Positions 9,470 to 18,239 of a stretch of DNA of 64,000 bases are shown piece after piece. The translations under genes and the position numbers were made by a program. This DNA comes from an uncultured Holophagaceae bacterium. Its GTDB lineage: Bacteria; Acidobacteriota; Holophagae; Holophagales; Holophagaceae. Within the stretch, counting starts at the first letter, position 1, and every line of letters begins with the position of its first letter. Location of the stretch: positions 1 through 64,000 of the forward strand of contig CAISFO010000045.1 of NCBI GenBank assembly GCA_903884655.1, written 5' to 3'. The notes beneath the pieces were generated by a model, which did not search any database, was not told the DNA's origin, and saw nothing but the letters and a program-made list of their open reading frames with translations.

Positions 9470-11929
9470 ATGACCAGCGGTACCCGGAACATCCCGACTC
9501 CCGCGCCTGGTGCCATGGATGTGCCCGGCATCATCGATGCCTTCGCCTACCGGATGATGTACTCCATCGCCAAGGACCAGCACACCGCCACAGATTTCGA
9601 TATCTACCAGGGGCTGGCCTTCGCGGTTCGCGACCGGCTGATGGAGCGCTGGTTCAAGACCCAGAGCGCCTACTACCTCCAGGACGCGAAACGGGTCTAC
9701 TACCTGTCCCTGGAGTTCCTCATGGGGCGGGCCCTGCTGAACAACATGGTGAACCTGGGGGCGGGGACCGCCTACACCAGGGCCATGCAGAACCTCGGCT
9801 ACCGGCTGGAGGACCTGGGGGAACAGGAGTGGGATGCGGGGCTGGGAAATGGTGGCCTCGGCCGGCTGGCCGCATGCATCCTGGATGCCGCCGCCACCCT
9901 GGAATTGCCCTTCTATGGCTATGGCATCCGGTACGAATACGGAATCTTCTACCAGAAGATCATCGACGGGCAGCAGGTCGAGTTCCCGGACGGCTGGCTG
10001 CGCTATGGGAATCCCTGGGAGATCCAGCGCCCCGATGCCATCTTCCCCGTGCGCTTTCACGGCCGCACCCAGGCTCATGTTGATGAGCAGGGCCGGTACC
10101 GCGTGGAGTGGGTGGATACCCAGGACGTGTGGGCCATGGCCTATGACACTCCGGTGGCCGGCTATGGCAACGGGACCGTCAATACCCTGCGGCTCTGGTC
10201 GGCCAAATCCAGCCGCGAGTTCGACCTGGCCCGGTTCAACACCGGGGACTACGTCCGGGCGGTGGAAGACAAGACCAACTCCGAGAACATCTCGAAAGTC
10301 CTCTACCCGGCGGACGAACAGAGCGCGGGCAAGGAATTGCGCCTGAAGCAGCAGTACTTCTTCGTGTCGGCCACCCTCCAGGATGTCATCCGGCGGTTCA
10401 AGAAGCGGCCCGGACGCTCCTGGGAGGAACTGCCGGACAAGGTCGCCATCCAGATGAACGATACCCATCCGGCCCTGGTGGTGCCCGAACTGATGCGGGT
10501 GCTGGTGGACCAGGAGTCCCTGGGCTGGGGCCAGGCCTGGTCCCTGACCCAGCAGGTGTGCGCCTACACCAACCACACGATCCTGCCGGAAGCCATGGAA
10601 GTCTGGCCCATGGATCTCTGGCGCAACCTCCTGCCCCGGCACACGGAGATCGTGGAGGAGATCGACCGCCGCTTCCGGCTGGTGGTGCGGACGCGCTACC
10701 CCTTCGATGATGCCAAGCTGCAGCGCCTGGCCATCGTGGATGGCGGGCACAGTGTGCGCATGGCCAATCTGGCCATCGTGGGCAGCCATTCTGTCAATGG
10801 CGTGGCCCAGCTGCACACGGACATCCTGAAGGCCTCCACCTTCGCGGAGATGAACGAGCTGTTCCCGGACCGGATCAACAACAAGACCAACGGGATCACC
10901 CCCAGGCGCTGGCTGCTCCGGTGCAACCCGGGCCTGGCTGCCCTGATCACCGAGGCCATCGGAGACCGCTGGATCAAGAACCTTGACGCCCTGCGGGAAC
11001 TGGAGCCGTTGGCGGGGGATGCCAGCTTCCAGGAGCGCTGGACCCGCGTCAAGCGCGCCAACAAGGAGCGGCTGGCGGCGTGGGCCCAGGACCACCATGG
11101 CTTCGCGCTCGATCCGGGGAGCCTCTTCGATGTCCAGGTGAAGCGGATCCACGAGTACAAGCGGCAGCTGCTGAACCTGCTCCATGTGGCCACCCTCTGG
11201 AACCGGCTCCGGGATGGCGTCGAGACGGGCACCCCACGGACCGCGCTCATCGGAGGGAAGGCGGCCCCGGCCTACTGGGTGGCCAAGCAGATCATCCACC
11301 TCGCGAATGCCATGGGGTGCGCCATCCAGGCCGATCCGGCCGCCCGGGGCCGCCTGAGTGTGACCTTCCTGCCGAACTACCGGGTATCCCTGGCGGAGCT
11401 GATCTTCCCGGCCGCCGAGCTGTCCGAGCAGATCTCCACCGCCGGCACCGAGGCCTCGGGCACCGGCAACATGAAGGCCGCCCTGAATGGTGCCCTCACC
11501 ATCGGCACCCTCGACGGCGCCAATGTGGAGATCAAGGAGGAGGTGGGGGACACCAACCTCTTCATCTTCGGGCACTCGGCCGAGGAGATCGTGCGCCTGC
11601 GGGACTCCGGCTACCACCCGGGCGACTGGATCGGAGCCAACCCCGAGCTGGGGCGGGCCATCCAGACCATCTCGACCCTGGACGGGGGCCGGTTCGAGGC
11701 CCTGGGACGGATCCTGCGGGAATCCGACCACTACTTCCACTGCGCGGACTACGCCTCCTACCTGCAGACCCAGGAGCACGTCTCGATGGCCTATTCGCTG
11801 CCCCAGGAATGGGCGCGGCTGTCCATCCTCAATGTGGCGGGCATGGGAAAGTTCTCCATCGATCGCACGGTGGGGGAATATGCCCGGGACATCTGGAAGG
11901 CGACCCCGGTTCCCGTGCCGCTGCCCTGA
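9470..11929 (+). CDS. glgP: Glycogen/alpha-glucan phosphorylase
   Basis: 819 residues, the usual length. It releases glucose-1-phosphate from storage alpha-glucans using pyridoxal phosphate. The family signature EASGTGNMKAALNG is present, with the cofactor lysine at about K669. Other conserved blocks are YYLSLEFLMGR, GLGNGGLGRLAACILDA, AIQMNDTHPAL and the substrate-side TNGITPRRWL. The ATG at 9470 has a weak GGAG nine bases upstream. mqnD starts 78 bases after the stop. Glycogen use beside the lipid-granule genes suggests that the cell keeps more than one carbon reserve. Confidence 0.96.
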   Translation: MTSGTRNIPTPAPGAMDVPGIIDAFAYRMMYSIAKDQHTATDFDIYQGLAFAVRDRLMERWFKTQSAYYLQDAKRVYYLSLEFLMGRALLNNMVNLGAGTAYTRAMQNLGYRLEDLGEQEWDAGLGNGGLGRLAACILDAAATLELPFYGYGIRYEYGIFYQKIIDGQQVEFPDGWLRYGNPWEIQRPDAIFPVRFHGRTQAHVDEQGRYRVEWVDTQDVWAMAYDTPVAGYGNGTVNTLRLWSAKSSREFDLARFNTGDYVRAVEDKTNSENISKVLYPADEQSAGKELRLKQQYFFVSATLQDVIRRFKKRPGRSWEELPDKVAIQMNDTHPALVVPELMRVLVDQESLGWGQAWSLTQQVCAYTNHTILPEAMEVWPMDLWRNLLPRHTEIVEEIDRRFRLVVRTRYPFDDAKLQRLAIVDGGHSVRMANLAIVGSHSVNGVAQLHTDILKASTFAEMNELFPDRINNKTNGITPRRWLLRCNPGLAALITEAIGDRWIKNLDALRELEPLAGDASFQERWTRVKRANKERLAAWAQDHHGFALDPGSLFDVQVKRIHEYKRQLLNLLHVATLWNRLRDGVETGTPRTALIGGKAAPAYWVAKQIIHLANAMGCAIQADPAARGRLSVTFLPNYRVSLAELIFPAAELSEQISTAGTEASGTGNMKAALNGALTIGTLDGANVEIKEEVGDTNLFIFGHSAEEIVRLRDSGYHPGDWIGANPELGRAIQTISTLDGGRFEALGRILRESDHYFHCADYASYLQTQEHVSMAYSLPQEWARLSILNVAGMGKFSIDRTVGEYARDIWKATPVPVPLP

Positions 11930-12007
11930 GCGCTCCATGGGGGCAGCCTTGGGCGTTCCCACCAGCCTGCCGACCTGAATCTGTGCTGAACTGGATGGGG
12001 AGCCGCC

Positions 12008-12817
12008 ATGACCTTCACCATCGCCCACAGTCCCGATTCAGACGATGCCTACATGATGGCCCCCCTGGCCCTGGGCTGGCTGGATCCAGGTGGCTTCGAG
12101 ATCGAGTTCATCCGGAAGGACATCGAGCAACTCAACGGGGAGGCTACGGAAGGCCGGTACGACGTCACGGCCATCAGCTTCGGCGCCTACCCGGAACTGC
12201 GGGACCGCTATGACCTGCTCACGGCCGGGTCCAGCATCCAGGAAGGCACGGGTCCCCTGGTGGTGAGCCGGGCGCCGCTGGAACCGGCGGCCCTGAAGGG
12301 CCTCACCATCGCCATCCCGGGGCGGCGCACGTCGGCCTACCTGTCCATGCGGAAGTGGTGCGCGGAACTCGGGTTCGAACCCAGCGTCGAGCTGCTGCCC
12401 TTCGACCAGATCCTGCCGGCGGTGGCCGAAGGCCGTTTCGAGGCCGGGCTGCTGATCCACGAAAGCCAGCTCATGTACCGGGACGCGGGCCTGCGCCTGG
12501 TGGTGGACCTGGGCGCCTGGTGGAAGCACGCCTACGACCTGCCCCTGCCCATGGGGGGCAACGCCATCCGGAGGGACCTGCCTGCAGAGGTGAAGCAGCG
12601 CTTCGCCGTGCTCATGCGCAAAAGCGTCGAGCTGGCCCGGGAGCGCCACTGGGAGAGCGTGGACTACAGCCAGTCCTTCGGCCGCGGCATGGACCGCGAG
12701 ATGATCGGCCGCTACGTGAACGCCTGGGTCAACGACTTCACCGTCGATCCCGGTCCCCGGGGCCGGGCGGCCGTGACGAAGCTGCTGGGGGTCGTGCCGG
12801 TGTGGATCCAGGGCTGA
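12008..12817 (+). CDS. mqnD: MqnD, 1,4-dihydroxy-6-naphthoate synthase
   Basis: 269 residues, the usual size. MqnD converts cyclic dehypoxanthine futalosine to 1,4-dihydroxy-6-naphthoate in the futalosine route to menaquinone. The N-terminus (AHSPDSDDAYMMAPLALG) is the MqnA/MqnD type. MqnD-like motifs follow: DVTAISFGAYPEL, GRRTSAYL, and GLLIHESQLMY with the expected catalytic His. The later GGNAIRRDLP block is also typical. It fits MqnD better than MqnA by length and by the IHE motif. The pathway implies respiration with menaquinone. No other mqn genes are in the window. Confidence 0.9.
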   Translation: MTFTIAHSPDSDDAYMMAPLALGWLDPGGFEIEFIRKDIEQLNGEATEGRYDVTAISFGAYPELRDRYDLLTAGSSIQEGTGPLVVSRAPLEPAALKGLTIAIPGRRTSAYLSMRKWCAELGFEPSVELLPFDQILPAVAEGRFEAGLLIHESQLMYRDAGLRLVVDLGAWWKHAYDLPLPMGGNAIRRDLPAEVKQRFAVLMRKSVELARERHWESVDYSQSFGRGMDREMIGRYVNAWVNDFTVDPGPRGRAAVTKLLGVVPVWIQG

Positions 12818-12842
12818 GCCCTGCGCTTCTGCGACCAGCCCT

Positions 12843-13937
12843 TCACTCCCGCCCGGCCTCCAGGCGGATCGCCACGCGCTGTTTCCGCCCCTCGCGCTCG
12901 ATGTCGAGCTGCGCGCTGCTGCCCAGGGGCAGGGCCTCCAGGGCGTCCAGGAGGCCGTCCCAGTCCGCGACGCTCCGGCCGTTCACGCCCTGGATGAGAT
13001 CTCCTGCGAGGACCCTGCGGCCCTCCACGGTCACGCCCTGCAGCCCGGCCCGGGCCGCGGCGCCGCCACGGGCCACCTTGAGGACCATGACGCCTTTCTG
13101 GTGACCGAAGGCCCGCTCCAGCAGGCGCGGATCCACGGGTTCGAAGCCCAGGCTGGGGCGTTCCAGCCGGCCCCGGGCGATGAGCTGGGGCACCACGCGG
13201 TTCACGGTATCCACGGGCACGGCGAAGCCGATCCCTGCGCTGGCGCCGCTGGGGCTCTGGATGGCCGTGTTCACGCCGATGAGGCGGCCCGCGCTGTCCA
13301 GCAGGGGGCCTCCGCTGTTGCCGGGGTTGATGGCGGCGTCCGTCTGGATGACCCCGGCGATGCGCCTTCGGGTGGCGCTCTGGATCTCCCGGCCCAGGGC
13401 CGACACCACGCCGGTGGTAAGGGTCTGGTCCAGGCCGAAAGGGTTGCCGATGGCCAGCACCGCCTGGCCCACCTGCAGGTCTGCGCTGGTCCCGAGCGGG
13501 ATGGGATGGAGGTCGCGCGGCGTCTTCGCCAGCAGGAGCACGGCCAGGTCCTTGTCTGGGGCCCCGCCCACATAGGTCGCGTCGTGGCGGCTGCCATCAG
13601 CCAGGGTGATGTAGGCCCGGGCCGCGCCTTGGATCACATGGAAGTTCGTGACCACGTGGCCCTGCTCATCCCAGATGAAGCCGGTGCCGGACCCGGCCGG
13701 CACCTCCACCACGTCGAGGCCGAAGAAGTCCCGGCTGCGTTCCTCCGTCGTGGTGATGTAGACCACGCTGGGGGAGGCCTCCTTGAAGCGGCGGATGGAC
13801 ATCTGCTCCCACTCGGGCAGGGGGCCCCTGGGTTCCACCGAGCGGGGCCGGACCTGGCCGGGGGTGAGGGCGTGGCCGCACCAGCCCGCCAGCATGCCCA
13901 CACCTAGCATGCCGACGATGAGAAGGCTCCTTCGCAT
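12843..13937 (-). CDS. HtrA/DegP-type serine protease with one PDZ domain
   Basis: 364 residues with an N-terminal hydrophobic segment (about 5-18) that exports or anchors the protein at the periplasmic side. The trypsin-like triad is complete: H100 in TNFHVI, D130 in DKDLAVL and S208 in GNSGGPL. A single PDZ domain covers about 265-360, ending the protein. This is the DegS/HhoB-like layout for envelope protein quality control. The start at 13937 (MRRSLL) has GGAGA upstream; an ATG eight codons earlier is less well placed. It is divergent from the hsp20 gene, with paired promoters in between, which suggests a joint stress response. Confidence 0.93.
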   Translation of the reverse strand: MRRSLLIVGMLGVGMLAGWCGHALTPGQVRPRSVEPRGPLPEWEQMSIRRFKEASPSVVYITTTEERSRDFFGLDVVEVPAGSGTGFIWDEQGHVVTNFHVIQGAARAYITLADGSRHDATYVGGAPDKDLAVLLLAKTPRDLHPIPLGTSADLQVGQAVLAIGNPFGLDQTLTTGVVSALGREIQSATRRRIAGVIQTDAAINPGNSGGPLLDSAGRLIGVNTAIQSPSGASAGIGFAVPVDTVNRVVPQLIARGRLERPSLGFEPVDPRLLERAFGHQKGVMVLKVARGGAAARAGLQGVTVEGRRVLAGDLIQGVNGRSVADWDGLLDALEALPLGSSAQLDIEREGRKQRVAIRLEAGRE

Positions 13938-13959
13938 GGTGATCTCCAAACCGGCCCCC

Positions 13960-14057
13960 AATGTATCCGGTCAAGACCAGGTGTCAAGATATGCAAATCA
14001 TGAAGTTAAGAAAAATTTATGAACCGGGCTTGACACATGATGATGAAACACTAAGAT
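13960..14057. promoter_or_regulatory. Back-to-back promoters for htrA-type and hsp20 genes
   Basis: For hsp20 the plus strand shows TTGACA (14030-14035), a 16-base spacer and TAAGAT (14052-14057). For the protease the minus strand shows TTGACA (13987-13982), a 16-base spacer and TACATT (13965-13960). The two -35 boxes form an inverted repeat GTGTCAAG / CTTGACAC separated by 40 bases. No CIRCE or HAIR repeat is visible. The repeat could be simply two strong -35 boxes or a shared operator. Confidence 0.6.
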
Positions 14058-14105
14058 TTTATTCGGAAACGGAAGCATGGTTCTCTGGACCTGCCATCGC
14101 CGTTC

Positions 14106-14124
14106 TCCCCTTTCTTCAAGGAGG
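14106..14124 (+). promoter_or_regulatory. Possible small RNA thermometer over the hsp20 ribosome-binding site
   Basis: In the hsp20 leader CCTT (14109-14112) can pair with AAGG (14118-14121) of the AAGGAGGA ribosome-binding site across a five-base loop, extended past a C/A mismatch by one C-G and one U-G pair. Weak hairpins with mismatches over the ribosome-binding site are how ROSE-like and fourU thermometers control small heat-shock genes. Only four contiguous pairs are present, so this is tentative. Confidence 0.25.
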
Positions 14125-14129
14125 ACCCC

Positions 14130-14588
14130 ATGAGCATTCTTCGCACCCGCACCCCCCAGGCCGTTCCGGCCACGGCCGCGACCCTGGAGCCCTTCCGTCT
14201 CATGCGCGACTTCATGCGCTGGGACCCGCTCCGGGACTATGACCTCGGCCTGCCTGTTTCCTTCATGCCCAGCTTTGATGTGAAGGAGACTCCGGACGCC
14301 TACCAGTTCAAGGCGGACATCCCGGGCATCCTGGAGGCCGACCTGGAGATCAGCCTGGAGGGGACCCGCCTGACCGTCGCCGGCAAGCGCGAGGAGGATG
14401 TCACCAAGGATGGAGAGCGTATCCACCTCTCGGAGCGCAGCCATGGCAACTTCAGCCGCACCTTCACCCTGCCCGAGGATGTGGAGGGCGAGAAGGTGAT
14501 GGCCGAGCTCCGCAACGGCGTGCTGACCTTGATGGTGCCCAAGCGACCGGAAGTGAGGCCGCGCAAGATCAATGTCAGTCTTGGCTAA
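14130..14588 (+). CDS. Hsp20/alpha-crystallin small heat-shock protein
   Basis: 152 residues. Small heat-shock proteins hold unfolding proteins in an ATP-independent way. The alpha-crystallin domain runs from about residue 45 (FMPSFDVKETPDAYQFKADI, start of the domain) to the end, with the IPGI motif, GTRLTVAGKRE and the hallmark GVLTLMVPK. The C-terminal tail is short. An ideal AAGGAGGA site precedes the ATG. A strong promoter (TTGACA-N16-TAAGAT) lies about 75 bases upstream, and a perfect terminator hairpin follows the stop. Confidence 0.95.
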   Translation: MSILRTRTPQAVPATAATLEPFRLMRDFMRWDPLRDYDLGLPVSFMPSFDVKETPDAYQFKADIPGILEADLEISLEGTRLTVAGKREEDVTKDGERIHLSERSHGNFSRTFTLPEDVEGEKVMAELRNGVLTLMVPKRPEVRPRKINVSLG

Positions 14589-14610
14589 GAAGCTGGATTG
14601 CCGTTCCCCG

Positions 14611-14647
14611 CGCCAAAAAAGCCCCAGAATTCGGGGCTTTTTTGGCG
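14611..14647. terminator. Bidirectional intrinsic terminator
   Basis: A perfect 15-base stem (14611-14625 with 14633-14647) and a seven-base loop. The GC-rich core GCCCC/GGGGC is flanked by A6 and T6 tracts, so it gives a U-tract in both directions. It lies between hsp20 and the convergent FG-GAP gene, whose stop overlaps the downstream edge at 14648. Confidence 0.9.
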
Positions 14648-15859
14648 TCAGTTGTAGAAGAAGTTCGGTGGTCCGAAGGTGCCCGGGGAGGTCGCGCTGT
14701 TGTACCGCACCACGATGTCCCCGTCCGCCAGCACCAGGTCCGGATGCCCATCGCCGTTCATATCGGCGATGGCCACACCCATGGGGCCGTAGACGCCCGC
14801 ATAGTTCACGGCGGTCAGCAGGGCCCCCGCGGTCGCCGGGTCATGGAGGAAGACCGACACGGCCCCGGGGCTGCCCGGAAGACCCTGGCAGGCCACGGCC
14901 ACATCCAGGTGCCCGGTGACACTGAGTTCCCCCACGGCCAGCCCGCTGGCGCGGTACTCGGTCGTGTAGTTGACCGGGGGGAGGAAGGTGCCCGCCGTGG
15001 TGCCCTGGAACAGCACGCTCAGCCCCTGGTTGCCCGGGTTCAGCGTCGCGCCGTAGTTGGCGGTAAGCAGGGCCAGGTGGCCATCCCCCTTCAGATCCGC
15101 CGCCTTGATGGCAATTGGTTGGACGCCTGTGGCATAGTCCACGCCCGTCTGGGCCACAAAGGTTGGAGAGAGGATCGGGTTGAGCAGGACCGACACGGTA
15201 TTGGATGTCGTGGCCACGGCGATATCTGGCTGCCCGTTCCCATCCAGGTCCGCCACCGTCACGGCCTGGGGATCGCCTCCAACCCCGAACGACATGGCCG
15301 CATTGAAGGTGCCGGTGCTCGTCTGGGTGAAGACCAGCACGTTGTTGGCACCGCTGGCGGCTACAACAATATCCATCCTGCCGTCGGTGTGGCCGGCGAG
15401 GTTGCCCACGGCCACGTCCAGGGGTACGCGCCCGGGAGTGGGCAGGACGATGGCGGGCAGGAAGAAGCCCGGCCGGGCCGGGTCGGCGAGGCGGACGGTC
15501 ACCGTCTGATCGTCGGCATTGGCCACCACCAGGTCCGGACGACCGTCTCCGTTGATGTCGGCGACCACGAAGTTGGCCGGGCCCGTGCCCACCCCGAAGC
15601 GGGTGGGGGGCAGGGCGAAGGAGCCGGCGGACATCTGGTAGCGGGCAGACACATAGCCCTGGGTGGGCTGCCCGCCGAGATCGGTGGAGACCAGCCCCAG
15701 GATGTCCGGCAGCCCGTTGGCGTCGATGTCTGCCACGGCGATGCCGTTCACGACGTAGCTTGAGGCTGGCCCGTAATTGTAATCATTGTGATCAGAGCCG
15801 TAACAGCCAAGCAAGGTGAGAAGGGCCAGGGGTACGAAGAACAGGCGGATGGTTCGCAT
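14648..15859 (-). CDS. FG-GAP/VCBS repeat lipoprotein (seven-bladed propeller)
   Basis: 403 residues. The N-terminus has a lipoprotein signal with lipobox LTLLGC, so it is anchored to a membrane. The rest is seven VCBS/FG-GAP repeats with the calcium-type loop D-x-[DN]-x-[DN]-G-x-x-D, for example VADINGDGRPDLVVAN, VADLDGNGQPDIAVAT and IADMNGDGHPDLVLAD; two repeats have degenerate loops. Seven repeats predict a closed beta-propeller, known from integrin-like and surface-binding proteins. The start at 15859 (MRTIRLFF) has AAGGAG upstream. Ligand unknown. Confidence 0.85.
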   Translation of the reverse strand: MRTIRLFFVPLALLTLLGCYGSDHNDYNYGPASSYVVNGIAVADIDANGLPDILGLVSTDLGGQPTQGYVSARYQMSAGSFALPPTRFGVGTGPANFVVADINGDGRPDLVVANADDQTVTVRLADPARPGFFLPAIVLPTPGRVPLDVAVGNLAGHTDGRMDIVVAASGANNVLVFTQTSTGTFNAAMSFGVGGDPQAVTVADLDGNGQPDIAVATTSNTVSVLLNPILSPTFVAQTGVDYATGVQPIAIKAADLKGDGHLALLTANYGATLNPGNQGLSVLFQGTTAGTFLPPVNYTTEYRASGLAVGELSVTGHLDVAVACQGLPGSPGAVSVFLHDPATAGALLTAVNYAGVYGPMGVAIADMNGDGHPDLVLADGDIVVRYNSATSPGTFGPPNFFYN

Positions 15860-15956
15860 GGGGACTCCTTGAACCTGTGATGAAAAGGTGGGGAATCGGC
15901 CACTGGGCCGCAAGGGAGCAGGATATGGACCCAGGCTCCCTGCCTCTGGTTGAAGG

Positions 15957-17315
15957 TCAAATGGCTTCGACCGTCACGTTCCAGGTGACCAGCTCCCGAG
16001 GCAGGAGGGCGGGCCAGTAGGCCACGATCTCCTGGGCCTTTGGACGCCCCCCGGCGAATCCTGTGACACCCGCCGGACCTGCCGTCACCAGGGGCGCGAT
16101 CTCCCGGCCGAAACGCTCGACCTTCCTCCGGTCCGGATCCTTCACGCTGAGGCGGAGCACGATCTCGGCCGGATCCAGCGGTGCGGGAGCGATGCCCGCG
16201 TGGACCGTGCTGGCCCCCAGGAACTCGGCGTCCGTGTGCTCGTAGGTGAAACCCGCGGCCTCCAGCCGCTTCCACACGATGTCGGCGCAAAGCTGCGCCT
16301 TCTCCAGGGCCCGGGGCCCACTGATGACCAGCTGGCCGGTGGCCTTGTAACCCTTCAGGTAGGCTCCGCTCACCTTGAGGAAGGGGGTGCGGGGCTTGCC
16401 GACAGTGCCGCTGACGTGCACCCGGTCGGGTCCCGCCTGCTCCAGCCGGATGGAGGTGAAATCTGCCACCACGTCCGGCGTGAGGTAGTTGTGCGGGTCG
16501 CCCATCTCGTAGACCAGCTGCTCGCTCACCGTATCCACGGTCACCATGCCGCCGGTGCCTGCGTGCTTGGTAATCACGAAGGTGCCGTCCTCCGAGCACT
16601 CCGCGATGGGATAGCCCACGTTCCAGAGTTCCGGCACCGCCCACCAGCGGGAGAAGTTGCCCCCGGTGGCCTGGGCGCCGCACTCGAGGATGTGGCCGGC
16701 GATGGTGCCTGCCGCCAGCCGGTTCCAGTCATCCGCGGCCCACTTGAACTCATGGATGAGTGGGGCCAGGGTGAGGCCGGGGTCCGTGCAGCGCCCCGTC
16801 AGCACGATGTCGGCTCCCGTGTCCAGGGCTTCCACCATGGCCTGGGTCTGCAGGTACACATTGGCGCTGAGAATGACCCGGGGCGCCTCGAACAGGCCCT
16901 CGCCTGTATCCAGGTTGGCCAGCTTCAGGCCAAGGGCCTGGAACTCGGCGAGTCTCGCCAGCACGTCATCCCCGGTCACGGTGGCGATCTTCAGGCCCGT
17001 CACGCCGAGCTGCTTCGCCACGGCCAGCACGGCCGTGCGGCAGGCCTCCGGGTTCACGCCGCCGGCGTTGGCCACCACCCGGATGCCCTTGGCCTTCAGC
17101 TGGGGCAGAATCCTTTTCATAAGGTCGACGAAGTCCGTGGCGTAGCCCAGCTGCGGGTCCTTCCGCCGCTGCTTCTGCATGATGGAGAGGGTCACTTCCG
17201 CCAGGTAATCCAGGGTCAGGTAGTCGATACCGCCCGCCTCCACTAGGCGCACCGGGGCGTCAACGCTGTCGCCCCAGAAGCCCTGGCCATTGGCGATGCG
17301 GACGAGCTTGGACAT
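15957..17315 (-). CDS. DUF1446 / AtuA-like protein
   Basis: 452 residues, close to the usual DUF1446 length. The first residues VRIANGQGFWGDSVDAP and the segment DYLTLDYLAEVTLSIM are the family hallmarks, as are VVANAGGVNPEAC and VLTGRCTDPGLTLAPL. AtuA itself belongs to acyclic terpene (citronellol/geraniol) degradation in Pseudomonas, but its reaction is not known. Here it lacks the usual atu neighbours, so the pathway cannot be assigned. GGAG lies eight bases before the ATG. It sits about 100 bases upstream of the FG-GAP lipoprotein gene on the same strand. Confidence 0.85.
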   Translation of the reverse strand: MSKLVRIANGQGFWGDSVDAPVRLVEAGGIDYLTLDYLAEVTLSIMQKQRRKDPQLGYATDFVDLMKRILPQLKAKGIRVVANAGGVNPEACRTAVLAVAKQLGVTGLKIATVTGDDVLARLAEFQALGLKLANLDTGEGLFEAPRVILSANVYLQTQAMVEALDTGADIVLTGRCTDPGLTLAPLIHEFKWAADDWNRLAAGTIAGHILECGAQATGGNFSRWWAVPELWNVGYPIAECSEDGTFVITKHAGTGGMVTVDTVSEQLVYEMGDPHNYLTPDVVADFTSIRLEQAGPDRVHVSGTVGKPRTPFLKVSGAYLKGYKATGQLVISGPRALEKAQLCADIVWKRLEAAGFTYEHTDAEFLGASTVHAGIAPAPLDPAEIVLRLSVKDPDRRKVERFGREIAPLVTAGPAGVTGFAGGRPKAQEIVAYWPALLPRELVTWNVTVEAI

Positions 17316-17421
17316 GGCGACTCCGGAGACAGTCCCACAGTCTAGTGGCTCTTTCCTGGAACGGGCACGGGCGCAACGGCCTCGATGATGCTGGCGGGTC
17401 TGAGCTCAGCGAGGAGGTGGT

Positions 17422-18162
17422 CTACTTGGCCCCCAGGACCCGCAGTCCGATGCCCAGCGCCATGGGCAGCAGCACGCAGAGCAGGGCGCCCGCCGTCTTC
17501 AAACGGGCCAGGTGGCGCAGGGCCAGGTAGGTCAGCAGGGCTTCGGCCAGGTAGAACAGGTCCACGCTGTAGAGCAGGGCGTGCAGCTTGAGATTCTCGA
17601 CATGCAGGAAGTAGCCCAGGGACGTGGGGGCGATCTTTTCGGGCGTGAGGCCTCCAAAGGGCCGCACCAGACAGATGATGGCGATGAGCAGCAGGTGGGG
17701 CAGCTTCACCAGGCTCGGCACCACTGCGGCGCTGAAGGCCTGGGTATAGGTGGGTGCGCTGCCTTCATGGAGGCCCTTGCCCACCAGCCAGTAGAACAGC
17801 GCCAGCAGCGCCGAGGCGGCAGCCGTACCGAACAGCGCGAACAGGATCCCGAAGGGAAGCAGGAATTTCTTCTGCATCTCGATGATCATGTCGATCTGCG
17901 AGGCCTGGATCTGGGGGTTGCGCTCCAGGGCCGGACGGATCATCTCGTCCACATCCACCTTCAGGCCCCAGATCACCGTGAGGATCAGGGCGCCCAGGGT
18001 GATCACACCCAGGGCCCAGCCCCAGCTGGGGGCCAGATTCAGGCGCTGGAACAGCTCCACGGGGCTGGTGAAGATGCCGGTGATCTGATCCAGAAGGCCG
18101 GGTGCCTTGGGTCGCGGTGGCTCCGGCTGGTCACCGTAGAGGGAGGCGGGCTGATCGTTCAT
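17422..18162 (-). CDS. Yip1-like integral membrane protein
   Basis: 246 residues. A Pro-rich cytoplasmic N-terminus (about 1-25) precedes the Yip1-type entry LLDQITGIFTSPVELFQRL and then five hydrophobic segments (for example ALGVITLGALILTVIWGL). The YIP1 fold in bacteria has no established function. The start ATG at 18162-18160 has GAGG about ten bases upstream, and the frame upstream overlaps the next gene in another register. A second protein of the same layout is encoded at 60.2-61.0 kb, so the genome uses at least two paralogues. Confidence 0.8.
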   Translation of the reverse strand: MNDQPASLYGDQPEPPRPKAPGLLDQITGIFTSPVELFQRLNLAPSWGWALGVITLGALILTVIWGLKVDVDEMIRPALERNPQIQASQIDMIIEMQKKFLLPFGILFALFGTAAASALLALFYWLVGKGLHEGSAPTYTQAFSAAVVPSLVKLPHLLLIAIICLVRPFGGLTPEKIAPTSLGYFLHVENLKLHALLYSVDLFYLAEALLTYLALRHLARLKTAGALLCVLLPMALGIGLRVLGAK

Positions 18163-18239
18163 GAACTGGACCTCGGCAGCGATACCTTGAACACTAGCGC
18201 AAGGAGGGAGGATTGGACCAGGGCTGCGGCCACTCTCCT

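Noticed and set aside
9320..12028. 902-codon minus-strand frame opposite glgP
   Set aside because: Antisense to a full-length glycogen phosphorylase with all motifs; the translation has no recognisable fold.
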